Shown here piece after piece: positions 1 to 8,650 of a DNA stretch of 64,000 nucleotides. This stretch comes from Limnohabitans sp. Rim28 (GTDB lineage Bacteria; Pseudomonadota; Gammaproteobacteria; Burkholderiales; Burkholderiaceae_C): contig NZ_ALKN02000001.1 in the NCBI RefSeq assembly GCF_000293865.2, positions 186,001 to 250,000 on the forward strand. The letters are read 5' to 3'. The notes below the pieces were generated by a model. The model was not told the DNA's origin and made no database searches. It was given only the letters and a program-made list of their open reading frames with translations. Position numbers and translations under genes: made by a program. Position 1 is the first letter of the stretch, and each line of letters starts with the position of its first letter.

Positions 1-957
1 GGTGTCCCATTCGTGGGGGTCAACACCCTCTGGGTGTTGACCCGTCCAACGCAAACGCACAGCCCCCCGGTGCATGCCAGCGGCCAAGCGCCAATCACGG
101 GCCGCTTTTTCCAAACCTGCGCTCAATCCCTGCCAATCGACCAGGCCTCGCGCCAGCTGCAAGCCCGTGGACAAAGTGTCTCGCACCAGCTCGTGCAATT
201 GCACTGTGGACAACTGCTGGCCTAAGAAATTCACGCCAATCTCGTTGAGTTGGTGAGCCTCGTCAAACACAGTCACGCGGACCGTAGGCAACAACTCGGC
301 CACACCCGATTCACGCACCACCATGTCGGCAAAAAACAAATGGTGGTTGATGACCACCACGTCCGCCGCCATGGCTTCTTTGCGGGCCAAATTCACATGA
401 CAGGCCCGGTAGCGAGGACAGCTGGAGCCCAAACAGTTGTCGCGGGTGGACGTGACCAGTGGCCACAATGAGGAACGCTCGTCCAGACCTGTCAATTCGG
501 CCATATCGCCCGTTCGCGTGGATTGCGACCAGGTCTCCATCTTGGCCAATGCTTTTTGCGCGCCCGGCTGGGCCGATTCGGGGCTGTGCCGGGCCTGCTC
601 CATGCGGTGCAAACACAAGTAGTTGGAGCGCCCTTTGAGCAAAGCCACCCGGATCGGCAAGCCCAGGACCTCGATCAAACGGGGAATGTCACGAGAAAAT
701 AATTGGTCTTGCAAGGCTTTGGTCGCTGTGGACACCAAGGCCCGCTGACCACTGAGCAAAACCGGCACCAAATAGGCGTAGGTTTTACCGGTCCCCGTGC
801 CCGCCTCGACCACCAACTGCCCGCCGTCTTGGACCGTTCGACTCACCGCCAAGGCCATGTCAGTTTGTCCCTGCCTGGGTTGAAAACCAGGCACAGCTTG
901 GGCCAAGATGCCTTGGCTGGACAAGGTATCGGCCACCCGCTGGTCAAGCAAATTCAA
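1..957 (-). CDS. DinG/YoaA-family ATP-dependent DNA helicase, 3' end cut by window
   Basis: The visible 319 residues match the XPD-like iron-sulfur helicases (DinG, YoaA), which unwind DNA 5'-3'. A Q-motif-like FQPRQGQ lies near residue 25, Walker A EAGTGTGKT at 51-59 and the DEAH box at 232-235. Four cysteines expected to hold a 4Fe-4S cluster are present: one in NYLC and three in CLGSSCPRYRAC. The frame has no good ATG start. I chose a TTG that overlaps the stop of the preceding gene, because AAGGAG sits 5 bases in front of it and the first residues (MNLLDQRVADTL) suit the family. The C-terminal half, with helicase motifs V and VI, lies outside the window. The family assignment is firm; DinG versus YoaA subgroup is not settled. 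Confidence 0.9.
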   Translation of the reverse strand, partial: MNLLDQRVADTLSSQGILAQAVPGFQPRQGQTDMALAVSRTVQDGGQLVVEAGTGTGKTYAYLVPVLLSGQRALVSTATKALQDQLFSRDIPRLIEVLGLPIRVALLKGRSNYLCLHRMEQARHSPESAQPGAQKALAKMETWSQSTRTGDMAELTGLDERSSLWPLVTSTRDNCLGSSCPRYRACHVNLARKEAMAADVVVINHHLFFADMVVRESGVAELLPTVRVTVFDEAHQLNEIGVNFLGQQLSTVQLHELVRDTLSTGLQLARGLVDWQGLSAGLEKAARDWRLAAGMHRGAVRLRWTGQHPEGVDPHEWDT

Positions 958-1193
958 GCAGGCTCCTTGGGCAGCAAACGGGCCTGTAGCAAAGCAATTT
1001 GGTCGCGCAATGCCAAGCGCCTTTTTTTCATGCGCCGCAGGCTCAGATCATCCTGCTTTGAGGCTAGGGCCGATGCCTGGTCAATCAAGGCATCCAAATC
1101 GGCATGCGCCATTTGCCACTCGATCAACTGACGCTGGGGTGAGTGCAAATCAAACCCGGGCAAGCCCGGCAATGTGGGCGGGGAGCTGTCCAT
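954..1193 (-). CDS. DUF465 (YdcH-like) small protein
   Basis: This 79-residue protein ends in a charged helical segment with the RRMKKRRLALRDQI pattern typical of DUF465 proteins, which are short helical hairpins of unknown function. Family members are usually about 70 residues, so the length fits. The start codon overlaps the stop of the periplasmic protein gene upstream, and its stop overlaps the TTG start of the DinG-like helicase, so translation of the three genes is probably coupled. No catalytic residues are apparent. The family call rests on the basic C-terminal motif and the size. Confidence 0.75.
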   Translation of the reverse strand: MDSSPPTLPGLPGFDLHSPQRQLIEWQMAHADLDALIDQASALASKQDDLSLRRMKKRRLALRDQIALLQARLLPKEPA

Positions 1194-1576
1194 CAGGGTG
1201 TGCCCTGCTTGTCTGGTTGTTTGCCAAGCAAACGCAGGTCACGCTGTGTTGACCGCCACGCACGTTCTCGAGCGTTCAAGACCAGCTCTTGCTGGGCCAA
1301 TGGATCAAGGGCTTGTCTGCGGATCCGGCGGGACTCGATCAAACACGCATTGACCGCAAACTTTTGCCAACAGAGCGCTTGTCGCTGCTCATCCGATTTC
1401 AATATGGCGTCACGCTGTACCGCCAATGCCTGCCTTTGAATGGCAATGTCCTGGGGTTCGGCCTGCAGTTCTGAGCCATCTGAGGCTGCAGACCCCATGT
1501 TTTGCGCATGAGCCCCACCCCACAGCGCCCAAGCCGCAAACCAGCCAGCCAGCCAGAACAGGCGCACGCGGATCAT
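1193..1576 (-). CDS. Small periplasmic protein of unknown function
   Basis: The 127-residue product starts with a clear Sec signal peptide: MIR, then a hydrophobic stretch, with likely cleavage after AHA near residue 24. The mature part is charged and mostly helical in character, rich in Gln, Arg and Leu, with two cysteines (in LCWQKF and ACLIES) that could form a disulfide in the periplasm. I do not recognise a named domain. The gene starts within the stop codon of zapE (ATGA) and runs into the DUF465 gene in the same way, so it is part of the zapE transcript. Confidence 0.7.
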   Translation of the reverse strand: MIRVRLFWLAGWFAAWALWGGAHAQNMGSAASDGSELQAEPQDIAIQRQALAVQRDAILKSDEQRQALCWQKFAVNACLIESRRIRRQALDPLAQQELVLNARERAWRSTQRDLRLLGKQPDKQGTP

Positions 1577-2670
1577 GTGAGGTTCGTGTCCACAGTGCGG
1601 TGCTCCAGCGCCAAGAATTCACTGGACTGCATTTCATGGAGGCGAGACACCGTGCGCGGAAACTCATGGGACATGGGACCTGAGGTGTAAAGGCCTTCGG
1701 GTGGCACGGCGGCAGACATGATGAGTTTGACCCGGCGGTCGTACAGCACGTCGATCAGCCATGTGAATCGGCGTGCCTCGGATGCCATGCTGACGGGCAT
1801 GAAAGGCACATTGCTCAGCAAGACTGTGTGGTATTGGGTGGCGATTTCCAAGTAATCGTTTTGTGACCGTGGCCCCCCACAAATGGCCCTGAAATCAAAC
1901 CACACCACATCTCCTGCACGGCGTTTGGCGGTGATTTCGCGCGCCTCAATGTGCAGCACCGGGTCTTCGTCGGGTCCTGTGGCCAGGCGGTTGAAGGCCT
2001 CGTTCATCTCACGGTCGGCCTGCTCACCCAAAGGCGAATGGTAGAGCTTGACCCTCTCCAGCGTGCGGCGGCGGTAGTCCGTGCCGTTGTCCACATTCAA
2101 CACCTGCATGCGCTCGTTCAGCAAGGCAATGGCGGGCAAGATGCGGTCGCGGTGCAGACCATCGGGGTACAGACCGTTGGGCTCAAAATTGGACGTGGTG
2201 ACAAAACCAACGCCATTGTCAAACAGCGCCACCAGCAAGCGGTGCAGGATCATGGCATCGGTGATGTCCGCCACATGGAATTCGTCAAAACAGATGAGCT
2301 GATAGCGCTTGGCCATGCGCTTGCCCAGCTCGTCCAAGGGGTTCACCGTGCCTTGAATGGCCGTCAACTCTCGGTGCACCTCGCGCATGAATTCGTGAAA
2401 GTGCAAACGGGTTTTGCGCTCGACCGGCACAGCGGCAAAAAAGCAGTCCATCAAGAAACTTTTGCCCCGGCCCACGCCGCCAAACATGTAGACCCCTTTG
2501 GGAATGTCAGGCCGGGAGAACAGCTTGCCCAGCAGACCGGAGCGCTTGGATTGATAGGCTGTCCACTCACTGGCGCAGCGCTCCAAAGCGTCAATGGCTC
2601 GGAGCTGCGCCGGATCGCTTTGGTAATCACGCTTGAGCAACTCAGCTTCGTAAACTTCACGAACGGACAT
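1573..2670 (-). CDS. zapE: Cell division ATPase ZapE (AFG1-like)
   Basis: This is an AFG1/ZapE-type P-loop ATPase, a family that in E. coli associates with the FtsZ ring and constricting septum. Walker A GGVGRGKS lies near residue 64-71 and Walker B LICFDEFHV near 125-133, followed by the family signature DITDAMILHRLL. I place the start at the ATG giving MSVREVYEAEL; an upstream in-frame TTG six codons earlier has no better ribosome site. The length (365 residues) is normal. A strong bidirectional terminator separates it from lpd, so it should have its own promoter, although none is obvious in the short gap. Its stop overlaps the next gene. Confidence 0.93.
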   Translation of the reverse strand: MSVREVYEAELLKRDYQSDPAQLRAIDALERCASEWTAYQSKRSGLLGKLFSRPDIPKGVYMFGGVGRGKSFLMDCFFAAVPVERKTRLHFHEFMREVHRELTAIQGTVNPLDELGKRMAKRYQLICFDEFHVADITDAMILHRLLVALFDNGVGFVTTSNFEPNGLYPDGLHRDRILPAIALLNERMQVLNVDNGTDYRRRTLERVKLYHSPLGEQADREMNEAFNRLATGPDEDPVLHIEAREITAKRRAGDVVWFDFRAICGGPRSQNDYLEIATQYHTVLLSNVPFMPVSMASEARRFTWLIDVLYDRRVKLIMSAAVPPEGLYTSGPMSHEFPRTVSRLHEMQSSEFLALEHRTVDTNLT

Positions 2671-2698
2671 GGGCAGTGGACTCTTCAATTCAAATGAG

Positions 2699-2724
2699 AA
2701 AAACCCGGGTTGAGCCCGGGTTTT
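2699..2724 (-). terminator. Intrinsic terminator of the odhA-odhB-lpd operon
   Basis: A perfect hairpin pairs AAACCCGGG with CCCGGGTTT around a 5-base loop. On the minus strand it is followed by TTTTTCT. It lies about 60 bases beyond the lpd stop codon and just upstream of zapE, so it most likely ends the 2-oxoglutarate dehydrogenase transcript. The T-rich flank on the other strand is shorter. Confidence 0.85.
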
Positions 2725-2784
2725 CAGGGTGACTGAACTTTAACCCAACTCACCCCAAACCACAGTTCAGGGCAGGTCAAGGGC

Positions 2785-4212
2785 TCAGAAGTTCAGGGTG
2801 CGCTTGTCCACAGCCAAAGCCGCTTCTTTGGTCGCTTCGCTCAAAGATGGGTGCGCATGACAGATGCGGGCGATGTCTTCGGCGCTGGCACGGAATTCCA
2901 TGGCCACTACGGCCTCGGCGATCAACTCAGAGGCTTGAGGGCCGACGATGTGAACGCCCAAGATTTCGTCGGTGGTGGCATCGGCCAGCATCTTGACCAT
3001 GCCGGTCGTGTCGCCCAAGGCGCGGGCACGTCCATTGGCCAGGAACGGGAACGAACCCGCCTTGTAAGCCACACCATCGGCCTTGAGCTGCTGCTCGGTA
3101 CGGCCCACCCATGCGATTTCGGGGCTGGTGTAGATGACCCAAGGGATGGTGTTGAAGTTGACATGCCCGTGTTGGCCCGCGATGCGCTCGGCCACGGCCA
3201 CGCCCTCTTCTTCCGCTTTGTGCGCCAACATGGGCCCACGCACCACGTCGCCCACGGCCCACACGCCGGGCAAGTTGGTTTTGCAATCACCGTCCACCAC
3301 GATCGCGCCACGCTCGTCCAGCTGCAAACCCACGGCTTCGGTGTTCAGGCCGATGGTGTTGGGCACCCGGCCGATCGAGATGATCAGCTTGTCAGCGTCC
3401 AGCACCACGGCTTCACCCTTGGCATTGGTGTAGTTGACGGTCACGCCCTTCTTGCCATTGACGATTTCGCCGACTTTGACGCCGAGTTCGATCTTCAGGC
3501 CCTGCTTGTCGAAAGCCTTTTTGGCCTCCTTGGCGATTTGCTCGTCCACGGCACCCAGAAAGGTCGGCAAGCCTTCGAGGATGGTGACTTCTGCGCCGAG
3601 GCGACGCCAGACCGAACCCATTTCCAGGCCAATCACGCCGGAACCGATCAGGGCCAATTTCTTGGGCACACCGCCCAAGCGCAAAGCACCATCGTTCGAC
3701 AAGACGTTGACTTCGTCGAACGGGGTGCCCGGCAAGGCGCGGGCATTGGAGCCTGTGGCGATGATGACGTGTTTGCCGCTGACCGACTCTTCGGTCTTGC
3801 CCGCCACCTTGATTTCGTAGCCGCCCTCGGCTTGGCCTGCAAAGCTGCCGCGACCGTGGAAGAAGGTGACCTTGTTTTTCTTGAGCAGATAAAGAATACC
3901 GTCGTTGTTTTGCTTCACGACGGTGTCTTTGCGGGCGATCATTTTGGACACGTCCATCTTCACGTCCTTGGCCGTGATGCCATGGTCTGCGAAGTGGTGG
4001 TTGGCGTGCTCAAAGTGCTCGCTGGACTGCAACAAAGCCTTGGAGGGGATGCAACCCACATTGGTGCAGGTGCCGCCGGGGGCTGGGCCTCCGGCAGCGT
4101 TTTTCCACTCGTCAATGCAGGCGACCTGGAAACCGAGTTGGGCAGCGCGAATGGCCGCAATGTAGCCACCGGGGCCACCGCCGATGACAACGACGTCAAA
4201 TTGTTTGCTCAT
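2785..4212 (-). CDS. lpd: Dihydrolipoyl dehydrogenase (E3) of the 2-oxoglutarate dehydrogenase complex
   Basis: This FAD-dependent E3 reoxidises dihydrolipoamide on E2 with NAD+. The FAD-binding GGGPGG is at residues 11-16, the redox-active disulfide is C49/C54 in [16 protein letters not shown], a second dinucleotide motif [11 protein letters not shown] binds NAD, and the C-terminal HAHPSLSE carries the catalytic His-Glu pair. I chose the ATG giving MSKQFDVVV; an upstream in-frame start would run through a terminator-like hairpin and adds an unlikely extension. The length (475 residues) is standard. Unlike the second E3 in this window it has no lipoyl domain. Position directly after odhA-odhB assigns it to that complex. 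Confidence 0.96.
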   Translation of the reverse strand: MSKQFDVVVIGGGPGGYIAAIRAAQLGFQVACIDEWKNAAGGPAPGGTCTNVGCIPSKALLQSSEHFEHANHHFADHGITAKDVKMDVSKMIARKDTVVKQNNDGILYLLKKNKVTFFHGRGSFAGQAEGGYEIKVAGKTEESVSGKHVIIATGSNARALPGTPFDEVNVLSNDGALRLGGVPKKLALIGSGVIGLEMGSVWRRLGAEVTILEGLPTFLGAVDEQIAKEAKKAFDKQGLKIELGVKVGEIVNGKKGVTVNYTNAKGEAVVLDADKLIISIGRVPNTIGLNTEAVGLQLDERGAIVVDGDCKTNLPGVWAVGDVVRGPMLAHKAEEEGVAVAERIAGQHGHVNFNTIPWVIYTSPEIAWVGRTEQQLKADGVAYKAGSFPFLANGRARALGDTTGMVKMLADATTDEILGVHIVGPQASELIAEAVVAMEFRASAEDIARICHAHPSLSEATKEAALAVDKRTLNF

Positions 4213-4230
4213 GGGAAATGCCTTTGGGAT

Positions 4231-4255
4231 AAAAAACGCCCCCTGGGAAGGGGGC
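4231..4255 (-). terminator. Terminator-like hairpin inside the odhB-lpd gap
   Basis: On the minus strand GCCCCCT, a 4-base TCCC loop and AGGGGGC form a perfect 7-bp G+C-rich stem, followed by GTTTTTT. It has the full form of an intrinsic terminator but lies between odhB and lpd, 18 bases upstream of the lpd ATG. It probably lowers read-through so that less E3 is made than E1 and E2, or marks a processing site. Confidence 0.75.
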
Positions 4256-4272
4256 ATTCATAACAAGGGGTT

Positions 4273-5523
4273 TTAAATGTCGAACAGCAAGCGGGCTGGG
4301 TCTTCCAGCGCTTCCTTCATGGCGACCAAGCCCAAGACAGCTTCGCGGCCATCGATGATGCGGTGGTCGTACGACATGGCGAAGTAGTTCATGGGACGAA
4401 CCACGACCTGACCGTTTTCCACCATGGCGCGGTCTTTGGTCGCGTGCACGCCAAGAATGGCCGACTGGGGTGGGTTGATGATGGGGGTGGACATCATCGA
4501 GCCGAAGGTACCGCCGTTGGAGATAGAGAAGGTGCCGCCGGTCATCTCTTCGATGCCCAGCTTGCCGTCTTTGGCTTTCTGGCCAAACTCAGCGATTTTC
4601 TTTTCGATGTCGGCAAAACTCATTTGGTCGGCATTGCGCAAAATCGGCACCACCAAACCACGGGGCGAACCCACGGCGATGCCAATGTCGAAATAGCCGT
4701 GGTAGACGATGTCGTTGCCATCCACCGAAGCGTTCAGCACCGGGAACTTCTTGAGGGCGTGCACGGCCGCCTTGACGAAGAAGCTCATGAAGCCCAGCTT
4801 GCAGCCATGTTCCTTCTCAAATCGGTCTTGCATGCGCTTGCGCATGTCCATGACCGGGGCCATGTTGATTTCGTTGAAGGTGGTCAGGATGGCATTGGTC
4901 GACTGCGATTGCAGCAAACGCTCGGCCACACGGGCACGCAGACGGGTCATGGGCACGCGTTGCTCAGGACGGTCGCCCAAGTTCACAGCAGGCGCTGCCA
5001 CTTGAGCCAGCGTTTTGGTGGGCACGCCTGTAGGGATCACCGCAGCGGTCGACTTGACCCCACCGGTCACAGCGGAGAGCACATCACCTTTGGTCACGCG
5101 GCCATCTTTGCCAGTACCAGGAACCGAGCCAGCGGCCAGGCTGTTATCGGCCATCAGCTTGGCAGCAGCAGGCATGGCCACACCAGCCATGCTGGTGCTG
5201 GCCGCTGCGGGTGCAGCGGCAGCGGCTGGGGCCGATGTTGCGACAGGCGCAGCGGCGACAGGTGCGGCTGCGGCCACTTTGCCATCGGTGTCGATGCGCG
5301 CAATCAGCTGCTCGGCCGTGACGGTACCCCCATCACCCACCAGGATTTCAGACAAAACACCGGCCGAGGGGGCGGGTACTTCCAGCACCACCTTGTCGGT
5401 TTCGATCTCGATCAGGATCTCATCCGCAGCGACGGTATCGCCGACTTTTTTCTTCCACTGCAGCATGGTGGCTTCCGCCACGGACTCGGACAGTTGAGGG
5501 ACTTTGACTTCTACGATAGCCAT
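4273..5523 (-). CDS. odhB: Dihydrolipoyllysine-residue succinyltransferase (E2 of 2-oxoglutarate dehydrogenase)
   Basis: The E2 core transfers succinyl groups from the lipoyl arm to CoA. One N-terminal lipoyl domain is visible with the lipoylated lysine K44 in [11 protein letters not shown]. An Ala/Pro-rich linker follows, then an E3-binding domain (about 118-155, ending GRVTKGDVL), and the catalytic domain from about residue 185 to the end with [12 protein letters not shown] holding the catalytic His and Asp. At 416 residues it is typical for SucB/OdhB. It is preceded by odhA and followed by lpd on the same strand, the classic order. Confidence 0.96.
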   Translation of the reverse strand: MAIVEVKVPQLSESVAEATMLQWKKKVGDTVAADEILIEIETDKVVLEVPAPSAGVLSEILVGDGGTVTAEQLIARIDTDGKVAAAAPVAAAPVATSAPAAAAAPAAASTSMAGVAMPAAAKLMADNSLAAGSVPGTGKDGRVTKGDVLSAVTGGVKSTAAVIPTGVPTKTLAQVAAPAVNLGDRPEQRVPMTRLRARVAERLLQSQSTNAILTTFNEINMAPVMDMRKRMQDRFEKEHGCKLGFMSFFVKAAVHALKKFPVLNASVDGNDIVYHGYFDIGIAVGSPRGLVVPILRNADQMSFADIEKKIAEFGQKAKDGKLGIEEMTGGTFSISNGGTFGSMMSTPIINPPQSAILGVHATKDRAMVENGQVVVRPMNYFAMSYDHRIIDGREAVLGLVAMKEALEDPARLLFDI

Positions 5524-5566
5524 GTTGATTTCTCTTTAAAAGTTAAACGCCAGTTTGTTCTTGGGA

Positions 5567-8434
5567 TCACTTGCTCAACACAAAGCCCTTGAGCTTTGAG
5601 AAGGCCGCTTCGATCAATGCTTTTTGCTGGTCCTGGTGCAGGTGCGAATAACCCACGGCAGGTGATGCAGAGGCTGCGCGTCCGGCATAACCGAGGCGCT
5701 GGCCGCTTTGCATGTTTTCGTGGATGTTGTGCTGGATGAAGAACCAAGCACCCTGGTTTTGCGGCTCGTCTTGGCACCAGACCACATCGGTGGCGTTCGG
5801 GTACTTTTTGAGTTCTGCGGCAAACGCCTTGTGCGGGAACGGGTAAAGCTGCTCCACACGGATGATGGCGGTGTCATCGGCCCCTTTGGCTTCGCGGTTT
5901 TTGACCAGGTCGTAATAAACCTTGCCCGAGCAAGCGATCACGCGCTTGACTTTGTCGGCCTTGATGTCCTTGGTCTCGCCAATGACCGTCTGGAAGCTGC
6001 CTTTGGTGAACTCGGACACAGGCGAGGTGGCGTCTTTGTTGCGCAACAGCGACTTCGGGGTGAAGATCACCAGCGGCTTGCGCAAATCACGCACCATCTG
6101 ACGGCGCAGCACATGAAAAATCTGGCTGGCGGTGGTGGGCTGAACCAACTGCATGTTGGTGTCGGCTGCCAATTGCATGAAGCGCTCCACGCGGGCCGAA
6201 CTGTGCTCTGGGCCCTGACCTTCATAGCCGTGCGGCAGCATCAAGGTGATGCCGTTGACACGGCCCCACTTGACTTCGCCCGAAGCAATGAACTGGTCAA
6301 TCACCACTTGCGCGCCGTTGGCAAAGTCGCCGAACTGGGCTTCCCAAACCACCAAGGTATTGGGGTCGTTGGAAGCGTAACCATACTCATAGGCCAAAAC
6401 GGCTTCCTCGGACAAGATCGAGTCAATGACCACGAATGGGGCTTGTTTGTCCGACACATTTTGCAGGGCCACATAAGAGCCCGTGTCCCACTTTTCACGT
6501 TTTTGGTCGTGAATGACCGCATGGCGGTGCGTGAAAGTGCCGCGGCCGCAGTCCTCACCCGACAGGCGCACCGGGTAACCGCTGGCCACGAGTGAGGCGA
6601 AAGCCATGTGCTCGCCCATGCCCCAATCCACGGGAATTTCCCCGCGGCCCATGGCAGCACGGTCGTCATAGACTTTTTTGACCAATTGGTGCGGCGTGAC
6701 CGACGCTGGAATGGTCGAGACTTTTTCGGCCAATCTCTTCCAGTCGGCCATCGGAATCGACGTGTCGCCCGCATCGGTCCACTTTTTGCCCATGAAGGGC
6801 GCCCAGTCCACGGTGAACTGGGTTTTAAAGTTGGTCAACACAGGTTCGGTCGTGTTTTTGCCTGCGTCCAGGGCGGCGCGGTAAGCCTTGGCCATGTCGT
6901 CACCCAGGGTGTCGCCCAAACCTTGCGCCGAGAGTTTGTCCGCAAACAACTTGCGTGTGCCAGGATGCGCCGCGATTTTTTTGTACATCAGCGGCTGGGT
7001 CAAGGCGGGCGTGTCCTGCTCGTTGTGACCCAATTTGCGGAAGCACACCACATCCAGCACCACATCCTTGCGGAAGGTCATGCGGTATTCCAGCGCGAGC
7101 TGTGTGGCCATGACCACGGCCTCAGGGTCATCACCATTGACGTGCAACACCGGGGCTTCAACCATCTTCACGATGTCGGTACAGAACACGCTTGAGCGCA
7201 TGTCACGCGGGTCAGAGGTGGTGAAACCAATCTGGTTGTTGATGATGATGTGCACCGTGCCGCCAGTGGAATAACCCCGGGTTTGGGCCAGCGCAAAGGT
7301 TTCTTGGTTCACGCCTTGGCCGCCGAAGGCCGCATCACCGTGCACCAAGACGGGCAAGACTTGTTTGCCCAGCGGATCGCCACGGCGGTCCATGCGGGCG
7401 CGGACAGAACCTTCGACCACCGGGTTCACGATTTCAAGGTGCGAGGGGTTGAACGCGAGCGACAAGTGCACTGGACCGCCAGCCGTGTTCACGTCCGAGC
7501 TGAAGCCCTGGTGGTACTTCACGTCACCCGCAGGCAGCTCTTCTGGCGCCGTGTGGTCGAATTCGGCAAACAGGTCGGCAGGCAATTTGCCCATGGTGTT
7601 GACCAACACGTTCAGGCGGCCACGGTGGGCCATGCCGATCACCACCTCTTGCACGCCCTGAACGCCAGCCGACTGAATCAACTCGTCCATGGCCGCAATG
7701 AAGCTCTCGCCGCCCTCCAGCGAAAAGCGCTTTTGGCCGACGTATTTGGTGTGCAGGTAACGCTCCAAGCCTTCGGCAGCGGTCAAGCGGTCCAGGATTT
7801 GTTTTTTCTTGTCGGCCGTGAAGTTGGGCTTGCTGCGGATGCTTTCGAGCTTTTGCTGCCACCAGCGCTTTTCAGCCTGCTCAGTGGTGTACATGTACTC
7901 AGCGCCCAGCGTGCCGCAATAGGTCTCGCGCAGCGCATTGAGCAGCTCGCGCAAAGACATGTTGTTTTTGCCGAAAAAGGTGTTGCTGGTGTCGAACACA
8001 GTTTCCTGATCGGCATCCGAAAAGCCGTAAAAAGCCGGATCGAGGTCGGGAATGTGGGGGCGCTCAGTGCGCTTCAAGGGGTCCAGATCGGCCCAGCGCT
8101 GACCGACGTTGCGGTAGGCGGCAATGAGCTGTTGAACGGCAGTGCGCTTGCGTCCCATCTCGACGTTTTCGCTGGCCATGACCACTTTGGTCCCACCGGC
8201 TTTGGCACGTTCTGCAAAAGCATTGATGACGGGCAAATGGGGAACGTCTTTGGCATTGGAGCCGTCGAGAGCAGGAACATGTTGGAGGGCGTCGAAATAC
8301 TCGCGCCAGGAGTCGGGCACGCTGCCTGGATTGGCCAGGTAGTTTTCATACATCTCTTCGACGTATGGGCCGTTGCCTCCGAAAAGGTGGGTGTTGCCTG
8401 AATAGGCAGCGTAGACGGAATTAGTCTCGCTCAT
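5567..8434 (-). CDS. odhA: 2-oxoglutarate dehydrogenase E1 component
   Basis: This thiamine-diphosphate enzyme decarboxylates 2-oxoglutarate and succinylates the lipoyl group of OdhB in the TCA cycle. The N-terminal region carries the FGGNGPYVEEMYENYLANP-like E2-binding segment common to SucA proteins. Further on are MAHRGRLNVL, the HGDAAFGGQGVNQE region for cofactor binding, and a transketolase-type C-terminal half (GEDCGRGTFTHRHAV). At 955 residues it has normal length. On the minus strand GGAGG lies 11 bases before the ATG, which supports the start. It heads the odhA-odhB-lpd operon, separated from odhB by 43 bases. Confidence 0.97.
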   Translation of the reverse strand: MSETNSVYAAYSGNTHLFGGNGPYVEEMYENYLANPGSVPDSWREYFDALQHVPALDGSNAKDVPHLPVINAFAERAKAGGTKVVMASENVEMGRKRTAVQQLIAAYRNVGQRWADLDPLKRTERPHIPDLDPAFYGFSDADQETVFDTSNTFFGKNNMSLRELLNALRETYCGTLGAEYMYTTEQAEKRWWQQKLESIRSKPNFTADKKKQILDRLTAAEGLERYLHTKYVGQKRFSLEGGESFIAAMDELIQSAGVQGVQEVVIGMAHRGRLNVLVNTMGKLPADLFAEFDHTAPEELPAGDVKYHQGFSSDVNTAGGPVHLSLAFNPSHLEIVNPVVEGSVRARMDRRGDPLGKQVLPVLVHGDAAFGGQGVNQETFALAQTRGYSTGGTVHIIINNQIGFTTSDPRDMRSSVFCTDIVKMVEAPVLHVNGDDPEAVVMATQLALEYRMTFRKDVVLDVVCFRKLGHNEQDTPALTQPLMYKKIAAHPGTRKLFADKLSAQGLGDTLGDDMAKAYRAALDAGKNTTEPVLTNFKTQFTVDWAPFMGKKWTDAGDTSIPMADWKRLAEKVSTIPASVTPHQLVKKVYDDRAAMGRGEIPVDWGMGEHMAFASLVASGYPVRLSGEDCGRGTFTHRHAVIHDQKREKWDTGSYVALQNVSDKQAPFVVIDSILSEEAVLAYEYGYASNDPNTLVVWEAQFGDFANGAQVVIDQFIASGEVKWGRVNGITLMLPHGYEGQGPEHSSARVERFMQLAADTNMQLVQPTTASQIFHVLRRQMVRDLRKPLVIFTPKSLLRNKDATSPVSEFTKGSFQTVIGETKDIKADKVKRVIACSGKVYYDLVKNREAKGADDTAIIRVEQLYPFPHKAFAAELKKYPNATDVVWCQDEPQNQGAWFFIQHNIHENMQSGQRLGYAGRAASASPAVGYSHLHQDQQKALIEAAFSKLKGFVLSK

Positions 8435-8621
8435 ATTTCGCTGACCTCCGTTCCCCTCAGGGAAACATTAGTTGGTTAAGAGTTACCTTCCGCGACACGG
8501 CTGAACCGGTTGGCGGATGCGACTGTGGCATGGGAAGGGCCTGAGTACAGCGTGCATTGTGCCACGCCTTGTCCAACCGCTAACTTACAGTCCGGATAAA
8601 AGGGAATGGCTTTAAATGCAC
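8435..8621 (-). promoter_or_regulatory. Upstream region of the odhA operon
   Basis: This gap of about 190 bases lies between the prpE terminator and odhA and must contain the promoter of the 2-oxoglutarate dehydrogenase operon. Only the ribosome site (GGAGG in front of odhA) is clear. Reading the minus strand I see no convincing pair of -35 and -10 boxes and no riboswitch-like fold. Confidence 0.45.
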
Positions 8622-8642
8622 AAAACCCCGCCGAAGCGGGGT
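8622..8642 (-). terminator. Intrinsic terminator of prpE
   Basis: On the minus strand ACCCCGC, a TTCG tetraloop and GCGGGGT form a perfect 7-bp stem, followed by TTTG. The stable TTCG loop and position a few bases past the prpE stop codon mark it as the end of that transcript. The T-tract is short. Confidence 0.8.
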
Positions 8643-8650
8643 TGGAGGGA

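Noticed and set aside
2851..4263. Long open frame antisense to lpd on the plus strand
   Set aside because: It has no recognisable motif and mirrors a well-conserved E3 gene; long antisense frames are common with this codon usage.
5100..5260. Ala-rich repeats as a mobile or satellite repeat
   Set aside because: They are the Ala/Pro linkers of E2 and E3 subunits, as are those near 33870-33960 and 35230-35700.
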